Source: Bordetella parapertussis (lineage in GTDB: Bacteria > Pseudomonadota > Gammaproteobacteria > Burkholderiales > SG8-41). Taken from it: DNA of 11,694 nt. Within the stretch, counting starts at the first letter, position 1. The number at the start of each line of letters is the position of its first letter. The notes beneath the pieces were generated by a model. That model was given only the letters and a program-made list of their open reading frames with translations. It did not search any database and had not been told where the DNA came from. Positions 7,116 through 11,694 of the stretch are shown piece by piece. The translations under genes were made by a program, and so were the position numbers. Location of the stretch: NCBI GenBank assembly GCA_945870465.1, contig CAMBSS010000131.1, positions 1-11,694 of the forward strand, written 5' to 3'.

Positions 7116-8248
7116 TGAGCGGACTGGACGCCATGAACCTGGTCCGTCCCAACCGTTTCGAGATCGACCTCAAGGCGATCGCGCGCTGCGTGCAGAACGT
7201 GCGCAAGACCATAGGCCCATCGATTCATTTTTTCGCCACGCTGAAGGCCAATGCGTATGGTTATGGACTTCTGCCGGCGGCGAAAACGGTCGTCGGCGCC
7301 GGCGCGGATGCGATTTCGCTGGTGAGCCTCGCTGACGCCGTTTCATTGCGCGACGCCGGGATACGCGTTCCCATCATGGTTTACGCGGGCAGCGCGCCGA
7401 GCGAGGACATGGTCAGGGCCGCAGAGAATTACGACCTGATACCAACTCTGACCACGGAAGAGATGGTGGCGGCGTTCGTGCGTCATGCGCGCAAGGAAAT
7501 CAAAGTCGCGGTCAAACTCGAAGTCGGGCCGGAGCGCATCGGCGTCATCGCCGAAGACGCGGTCAAGTTCATCAAGTCGATCACGGCATGCCCGCATTTG
7601 CGAATGCACGTTCTGAACGCGCATCCCAACGTGCCGGCGAAAGGCAACGCGGAAGAAGCGCTCGCGTGGCAGTTTCGCCGCTTCGTCGCGGCCGGCGAAG
7701 CGCTGGAGCGTGCCGGCATCAAGGTGCCGCTCAAAGTGGTGGCAAGCTCCAAGGTGCTCCGCTTCGCAGGTAGCTCGATGGCGCTGAATGCCGTCGATCC
7801 GGGCGCAGCACTTTTTTCGGCGCTCGGTCCGACGGATTCACCGGACGACTACCAGCCGTTTCACGCGCTGAAGAGCCAGTTGATCCAGGTCAGAAATGTT
7901 TCGCGCACGGAATTTCTCGACGAGGCGCCATTCAAAATGGTGCCCGGCATGCGTCTGGGCGTCATTCCCATCGGCTACAGCGATGGCATGCATCGCCTGC
8001 ACTGCGGCGAGGTGCTGGTGCGCGGCGTCCGCGTGCCTATACTGGCTGCGCCATCACTCGAATACACGCGCTTGGATCTCAGCAAAGTCCCGGCAGCGGT
8101 TGTCGGCGACGAGGTGGTGATCATAGGCACGCAAGGCGGTCAGAAAATCAGCCCGGAAGAAGTGGTGAAGAAGCAGGGCGCGTCGCGCGTGCCGGACCTG
8201 GCACTTGAAGTGAGGCTTTCCATCCCGAGGATTTATCATCGTGAATGA
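7112..8248 (+). CDS. Alanine-racemase-fold PLP enzyme, atypical amino acid racemase
   Basis: The 378-residue protein has the fold-type III layout of alanine racemases. It has a PLP-barrel with Lys45 in ATLKANAYGYG, Arg142 in GPERIG at the place of the substrate-binding Arg, Ser213 in ASSKVLR at the phosphate site, and Tyr289 in IGYSDG, the usual second acid/base from the partner subunit. Several normally fixed residues differ. The Arg that contacts the PLP ring nitrogen (VRPG pattern) is Asp229 in VDPG, and the CMD motif of the C-terminal beta domain reads SLE (315-317). It is therefore unlikely to be the housekeeping alanine racemase and may act on another amino acid. The ATG at 7112 overlaps the tctC stop as ATGA, with a GGCGGGG ribosome site before it; ATG 7115 and 7133 are alternatives. 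Its place in the hyu operon suggests interconversion of D/L amino acid products. Confidence 0.85.
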   Translation: MMSGLDAMNLVRPNRFEIDLKAIARCVQNVRKTIGPSIHFFATLKANAYGYGLLPAAKTVVGAGADAISLVSLADAVSLRDAGIRVPIMVYAGSAPSEDMVRAAENYDLIPTLTTEEMVAAFVRHARKEIKVAVKLEVGPERIGVIAEDAVKFIKSITACPHLRMHVLNAHPNVPAKGNAEEALAWQFRRFVAAGEALERAGIKVPLKVVASSKVLRFAGSSMALNAVDPGAALFSALGPTDSPDDYQPFHALKSQLIQVRNVSRTEFLDEAPFKMVPGMRLGVIPIGYSDGMHRLHCGEVLVRGVRVPILAAPSLEYTRLDLSKVPAAVVGDEVVIIGTQGGQKISPEEVVKKQGASRVPDLALEVRLSIPRIYHRE

Positions 8249-8351
8249 TCGTGCAGGCGCGCGCAGTATGCTGAATTTCCCCCCGGTCGCCAAATTTCGG
8301 GTCGGCAAATGGAACAAGATCGTCAAGGACGCGGGAATCCGGGCAGAATAG
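8241..8351 (+). pseudogene. Remnant of a TctC/Bug binding-protein gene (C-terminus only)
   Basis: A short frame ending at TAG 8349-8351 encodes FRVGKWNKIVKDAGIRAE at its C-terminus. This is the characteristic last helix of TctC/Bug proteins: the two intact copies here end KWSKFIKQAGIKL and TWRKVVKEAGIKPE. Only about 20 residues are recognisable. The frame is open back to GTG 8241, and ATG 8268 would give 27 residues, but everything upstream (signal peptide and ligand lobes) is missing. It differs from both intact copies, so it looks like what is left of a third gene after a deletion that now abuts the racemase end. Expression as a peptide is unlikely to matter. Confidence 0.65.
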
Positions 8352-8361
8352 AGCCTTGCCT

Positions 8362-8383
8362 GGTTCCGCAAACCTGTTTTTTT
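8362..8383 (+). terminator. Weak terminator-like hairpin before the aminotransferase gene
   Basis: GGTT (8362-8365) pairs with AACC (8371-8374) around CCGCA and is followed after TG by seven T (8377-8383). The stem is only 4 bp, so termination would be inefficient. It may have belonged to the lost TctC gene. If active, it would reduce read-through into the aminotransferase gene. Confidence 0.25.
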
Positions 8384-8412
8384 ATTCATCAACAATCCGA
8401 GAGACGCTCAAT

Positions 8413-9615
8413 ATGGATACCGTAAACACACAAACGACCCCGATGGCAGCGGCGCGCAGTCATTTTCCCGGCATGCAGGATTGCACTTACCTCGATTTGG
8501 GCGGCCGCGGTTTGCTGTCGACAGAAGTGCGGGCCGCAATCGAAGCCCATCTTGATGAAGCAATGCGCGGCAGGGTCGACAAGGACCGCCTGTTCGCCAC
8601 GACCGAAGAGGCGCGCAACCGCTTTGCGCAGCTCATCAACGCCGAGCCGGACGAGATTACCTACACGAAAAATATCTCGGAAGGCCTCAACATCGTCGCC
8701 TCCTCGCTCGACTGGAAAAGCGGCGACAACGTCATCGTGTGCCCGCAGCTCGAGCATCCGAACAACATCTACCTGTGGCTCAACCTGCAGCGTTTCGGCG
8801 TCGAAACGCGTTACGTCAATCACCGCGACGGTTACATGCCGGTCGACGAGATGATCGCGGCCATCGATGAGCGCACGCGCATCCTGACGGTGTCGAGCGT
8901 CTCGTTTTCGCCGGGCTTCCGCACGGATATCGACAAGCTGGGCCGCGCATGCCGGGAACGCGGCGTGCTGTTCCTGGTGGACGGCGCGCAATCGGTGGGC
9001 GTGCTGCATACCGACGTCAAGGCGTCCAATATCGACGCGCTGGCAGTGTCGACGCAGAAAGGTCTGCTCGCGCTCTACGGCATGGGGTATCTGTATGTGC
9101 GGCGGCCGCTCGCTGAAAAAATGACGCCTCCCTACGTGGCGCGTTTTGGCATCGACATGGGCAAGGCCGACGCGCATGAGTCCGACGTCGGCGACCGCTC
9201 GTTCAAGTTCATGCCCGCCGCGCGCCGTTTCGATCTCGGCAATTACAATTTTGCCGGCGTGTGCGCTGCAAACGCTTCGCTCGAATTGCTGCTCAAGCTC
9301 GGCACCAAGAACATCGAAGCGCACGCAGTCAACCTCGCGCACACCCTCGCCAACAGATTCATCGAACTGGGTTTGCCGGTGTGCGGCGGCAAGCCGGGGC
9401 GGCATATCGGCGAGATCGTGACGGTGGGCAGCTACGGTTCGGGGGGCGACAAAGCCAGCAGCGACGAGAAAATGAACAAGCTCTACGCGCACCTGTCGGC
9501 CAACAAGGTCAAGCTGTCGATGCGCCGCGGCGTGCTGCGGTTTTCGTTCCACGCCTACAACAACATGGACGACGTCGAGCGCGTGCTCGAACTGGCTAAA
9601 GAGGCGATACGCTGA
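8413..9615 (+). CDS. Class V aminotransferase-fold PLP enzyme, isopenicillin-N-epimerase-like
   Basis: The 400-residue cytoplasmic protein has the fold-type I class V layout. It has His115 in QLEHPNN, which likely stacks on PLP; Asp190 in LVDGAQSVG, pairing with the ring nitrogen; and Lys216 in STQKGLLALYGMGYLYVR, the PLP Schiff-base lysine. The usual His before that Lys is Gln, as in serine-glyoxylate-type members. The catalytic cysteine loop of cysteine desulfurases is absent: the region reads GSYGSGGDKASSDEKMNK, so sulfur transfer is unlikely. The C-terminus LSMRRGVLRFSFHAYNNMDD resembles isopenicillin-N epimerase relatives. The ATG at 8413 has a GAGAG ribosome site at 8399-8403. With the racemase upstream, it could epimerise or deaminate the amino acid released by the hyu enzymes; this function is inferred, not shown. 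Confidence 0.87.
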   Translation: MDTVNTQTTPMAAARSHFPGMQDCTYLDLGGRGLLSTEVRAAIEAHLDEAMRGRVDKDRLFATTEEARNRFAQLINAEPDEITYTKNISEGLNIVASSLDWKSGDNVIVCPQLEHPNNIYLWLNLQRFGVETRYVNHRDGYMPVDEMIAAIDERTRILTVSSVSFSPGFRTDIDKLGRACRERGVLFLVDGAQSVGVLHTDVKASNIDALAVSTQKGLLALYGMGYLYVRRPLAEKMTPPYVARFGIDMGKADAHESDVGDRSFKFMPAARRFDLGNYNFAGVCAANASLELLLKLGTKNIEAHAVNLAHTLANRFIELGLPVCGGKPGRHIGEIVTVGSYGSGGDKASSDEKMNKLYAHLSANKVKLSMRRGVLRFSFHAYNNMDDVERVLELAKEAIR

Positions 9616-9656
9616 CGGGCGCAGTCAGTTCGAACCAGGGGCCTTGCCGGCCCGTC
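9614..9656. terminator. Possible bidirectional terminator, long stem-loop at convergent ends
   Basis: GACGGGC (9614-9620) is perfectly complementary to GCCCGTC (9650-9656), and an inner GGGCC (9639-9643) can pair with GGCCC (9649-9653); the two structures share bases and exclude one another. The outer stem spans both stop codons of the converging aminotransferase and TctC genes. There is no T-run on either strand, so any transcript-end role is uncertain. Confidence 0.3.
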
Positions 9657-10644
9657 ATTCCGGCTTGATGCCGGCTTCCTTCACGACTTTGCGCCAGGTC
9701 CTGAGGTCTTTGCCCACCACTGCCGTGAACGCGGCGGCGCTGCTGCCCACGGGCTCGGATCCGTCACGCAGCAAGCCGTCGCGCACCTCCGGTGAGGCCA
9801 GCGCGCGCGCGATTTCCGTATTCAGCCGGCTGACGATTTCACGCGGCGTGCTGGCGGGAAGGGACGCGCCGTACCAGTTGTCCACCACGTAGTCGGGGAC
9901 GCCGGCCTCCATCACCGTCGGCAGGTCGGCCAGTATCGGCGAGCGCTTCGCCGAGGTGACCGCGAGAGCTTTGACCTTGCCCGTCTTGATATGCGGCATG
10001 CTCGAAATGATCACGCCGAAGAAAAACTGCAGCTGGCCGGCGATGAGGTCGGTCAGCGCGGGGCCGCCGCCCTTGTAGGGGATGTGCACGAGATCGGTCT
10101 GGGTCGTGGCGCCGAACAGCGCGCCGGCAAGATGCTGCAGCGTCGCGATGCCGGATGAACCGTAGTTGAGAGTGCCCGGCCGGGATTTCGCGAGGGCGAT
10201 GAACTCCTTCACGGAATTCGCCTTGATCGACGGATGCGTAATCAGCACATAGGGCTGCGCGGTCAGTTGGGTGACGTGCGAGAAGTCCTGCAGGATATCG
10301 AATGGCGGCTTGGACGAAACCGCGTGGTTGGTGACGATGGACACGGTCATTGTCACCAGCGTATAACCGTCGGCGGGCGCGCGCGTTGCGATTTCGGCGC
10401 CTATATTGCCGGACGCGCCGACGCGATTGTCGACGACGACCGTCTGCTTCAGGAGTTCCGAGAGCTTGAGCGCTACCGCGCGCGTGGTGAGATCGCTGCC
10501 GCCGCCGGCGGCGAAGGGGGAGATCCAGCGGATCGGCTTGTCGGGATAGGACGGCTGGGCCGCGACGGCTTGCGCGGCCGGCAAAGCGAACAGGGCTACC
10601 ACCGTCATGGCCGCACTACCTGTTGCGCGCGTGGAAAAATTCAT
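9655..10644 (-). CDS. TctC/Bug-type periplasmic solute-binding protein (second copy)
   Basis: The 329-residue product is a complete Bug-family binding protein. The signal peptide has MNFSTRATGS, a hydrophobic stretch, and AQAVAAQ with probable cleavage near residue 29. Mature-protein motifs are YPDKPIRWISPFAAGGGSDLTTR, VDNRVGASGNIG, the LNYGSSGIATLQHLAGALFG region, HIPYKGGGPALTDLIAGQ, and the C-terminal TWRKVVKEAGIKPE. It is clearly diverged from the first copy, so it probably binds a different ligand or arose by old duplication. An AAAGGG ribosome site sits a few bases before the ATG. It lies on the opposite strand, convergent with the aminotransferase and divergent from the M20 hydrolase, with its own promoter predicted at 10716-10744. 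No TctA/TctB membrane component is present. Confidence 0.93.
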   Translation of the reverse strand: MNFSTRATGSAAMTVVALFALPAAQAVAAQPSYPDKPIRWISPFAAGGGSDLTTRAVALKLSELLKQTVVVDNRVGASGNIGAEIATRAPADGYTLVTMTVSIVTNHAVSSKPPFDILQDFSHVTQLTAQPYVLITHPSIKANSVKEFIALAKSRPGTLNYGSSGIATLQHLAGALFGATTQTDLVHIPYKGGGPALTDLIAGQLQFFFGVIISSMPHIKTGKVKALAVTSAKRSPILADLPTVMEAGVPDYVVDNWYGASLPASTPREIVSRLNTEIARALASPEVRDGLLRDGSEPVGSSAAAFTAVVGKDLRTWRKVVKEAGIKPE

Positions 10645-10715
10645 TGCACCCTTTCAAAGAGGCAGGATCGCGGCATACATGCGCGCAGGATTTGCCGAGA
10701 ACCTGAATTGCCAGC

Positions 10716-10744
10716 ATTATATGGCGTCGCGCTTTGCGCTCCAA
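10716..10744 (-). promoter_or_regulatory. Predicted sigma-70 promoter for the minus-strand TctC gene
   Basis: Read on the minus strand, TTGGAG (10744-10739) and a perfect TATAAT (10721-10716) are separated by exactly 17 bases. Transcription would start near 10709, about 65 bases before the TctC ATG. The spacer contains GCGC-TTT-GCGC (10729-10739), a small dyad that could be an operator. A further perfect dyad, ATCA-A-TGAT, lies at 10781-10789 upstream. The divergent M20 gene shares this region, but I see no convincing promoter for it. Confidence 0.5.
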
Positions 10745-10813
10745 TAAAGAACGTCAGATGAAAAGCAGAAAATATTCACGATCAATGATTCCCGGCATGC
10801 CAAGGACCGGACG

Positions 10814-11694
10814 ATGACGGCGGCACTGCAGCGCGGGCTGGCCGATGCGGTGCGCGCGGCTATGCCGATGGCGCGGGAATTGTTCGACGACCTTGCTGCG
10901 CATACCGCCGGCGCCAAGGGCATCTCGCGCACGCCTTACGGTGAGGGCGAGCAGTACGCGTATGACCTGATTGCAAGACGCGCAGCGGCGCTGGGCTTGC
11001 GCAGCGCCACGGATCCCGCCGGCAATCTTTATCTGACTTTGCCCGGCGCCGACCAGGCAGCGCCGTGCTGGATGATAGGCTCGCACCTTGACTCGGTGCC
11101 CAACGGCGGCAATTACGACGGAGCCGCAGGCGTAATCGCGGGGCTCGCTGCGATCGCGGCGCTGCAATCGCTCAATGTGACCCTGCTGCAGGACGTAACG
11201 GTCATGTGCATACGTGCCGAGGAGGCCGGCAGCTGGTTTTCGGGCGCGCACGGCGGGCATCTGGGCAGCCGCATGGCTCTGGGGCTGCTCAAGTCGTCAG
11301 AACTCGACACCGCCATTCGCATGGACAGCGGCCAGTCGCTACGGACTCATATGCAGGCGTGCGGTTTCGCCCCGGAGCGCATAGGACAGGGCGCTCCTTA
11401 CCTCGATCCAAAGCGGATCAAAGGTTATCTGGAGATCCACATCGAGCAGGGCCCGGTACTGGAAATGAAAGAGCTGCCCGTCGGTGTCGTCAACAGTATC
11501 CGCGGCAATTCGCGCCTGCGCGACGCGCGCTGCCTCGGCGCTTACAATCACGGCGGCGCCACGCCCCAGGACGTGAGGCAGGACGCGGTCATCGCCACTT
11601 CGCAGTTGGTGCTCGGCGTCGACCGCAAATGGAGCGAGCTGCACGCTGCAGGCCGCGACCTTATCTTCACCTTCGGCAAGCTGTTCACCGACCC
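10814..11694 (+). CDS. M20-family Zn-dependent amidohydrolase, N-carbamoyl-amino-acid hydrolase type (partial)
   Basis: The frame starts at ATG 10814, with AAGGA (10802-10806) seven bases upstream, and runs off the right edge after 293 residues of an expected 400-420. Sequence features place it with N-carbamoyl-L-amino acid hydrolases, allantoate amidohydrolases and ureidoglycolate-type enzymes. His91 in GSHLDSVPNGG and Asp102 in NYDGAAG are metal ligands. The pair Glu136-Glu137 in RAEEAG gives the catalytic base and bridging ligand. His209 is in IHIEQGPVLE, and NHGGATPQDVRQDA represents the dimerisation-domain motif (commonly HAGTTPM--R-DA). The usual EEGSRF reads EEAGSWF. In hydantoin pathways this family removes the carbamoyl group to release a free amino acid, which fits the nearby hyuAB. 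Substrate choice and stereochemistry cannot be read from the sequence. Confidence 0.88.
   Translation, partial: MTAALQRGLADAVRAAMPMARELFDDLAAHTAGAKGISRTPYGEGEQYAYDLIARRAAALGLRSATDPAGNLYLTLPGADQAAPCWMIGSHLDSVPNGGNYDGAAGVIAGLAAIAALQSLNVTLLQDVTVMCIRAEEAGSWFSGAHGGHLGSRMALGLLKSSELDTAIRMDSGQSLRTHMQACGFAPERIGQGAPYLDPKRIKGYLEIHIEQGPVLEMKELPVGVVNSIRGNSRLRDARCLGAYNHGGATPQDVRQDAVIATSQLVLGVDRKWSELHAAGRDLIFTFGKLFTD

Noticed and set aside
8356..8412. Upstream extension of the aminotransferase frame
   Set aside because: It overlaps the terminator-like T-run and lacks a ribosome site, while ATG 8413 has GAGAG at a good distance.
10781..10789. ATCAATGAT dyad as a second LysR site upstream of the minus-strand TctC gene
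   Set aside because: It is short, has no T-N11-A spacing with matching dyad symmetry, and does not resemble the 2112-2126 box, so it is mentioned only as a possible dyad.
1..11694. CRISPR array, tRNA, rRNA or riboswitch
   Set aside because: No regularly spaced repeats, cloverleaf-like segment or recognised riboswitch core was found by reading. Small RNA genes with little conserved sequence could be missed without a covariance search.

Overview
The window looks like a chromosomal catabolic region from a GC-rich betaproteobacterium, most likely a Burkholderiales member or close relative. This is inferred from the GC-rich codon use, two Bug/TctC-type solute-binding proteins (a family greatly expanded in Bordetella, Achromobacter, Cupriavidus and relatives) and a GcvA-like LysR regulator. 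No rRNA or other taxonomic marker is present, so the assignment is tentative.

Layout. (1) Positions 2-193 hold the C-terminal end of an IS4-like transposase running in from the left. A short spacer with nested inverted repeats (202-249) follows. (2) An alpha/beta hydrolase (299-1114, +) converges on a LysR-type regulator (1158-2105, -). (3) The regulator is divergent from a five-gene forward series: hyuA (2248-4344), hyuB (4341-6098), a TctC-type binding protein (6129-7115), an alanine-racemase-fold PLP enzyme (7112-8248) and a class V aminotransferase-fold PLP enzyme (8413-9615). The hyuA/hyuB and tctC/racemase junctions overlap by 4 bases, so they are probably translationally coupled. A short remnant of a third TctC gene lies between the racemase and the aminotransferase. 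(4) A second complete TctC gene (9655-10644, -) converges on the aminotransferase. It is divergent from a Zn-dependent M20-family amidohydrolase of the N-carbamoyl-amino-acid hydrolase type (10814 to the window end, +), which is cut off by the window.

How the genes may work together (inference). HyuA/HyuB-type proteins are ATP-dependent cyclic-amide hydrolases (hydantoinase, 5-oxoprolinase or N-methylhydantoinase type). An M20 hydrolase with intact metal ligands could remove an N-carbamoyl group from the opened product. Two unrelated PLP folds, one racemase-like and one resembling isopenicillin-N epimerase, could adjust the stereochemistry of an amino acid product or remove its amino group. 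The TctC proteins would bind the substrate or a related anion in the periplasm. No TctA/TctB membrane partners are visible. The divergent LysR protein probably controls the cluster: a palindromic T-N11-A box lies about 66 bp upstream of the predicted hyuA transcription start, the usual position for a LysR recognition site.

The most interesting parts are the atypical racemase, which keeps the PLP lysine and catalytic tyrosine but appears to have Asp in place of the Arg that contacts the PLP ring nitrogen, and the overall gene combination. The substrate cannot be named from sequence alone.
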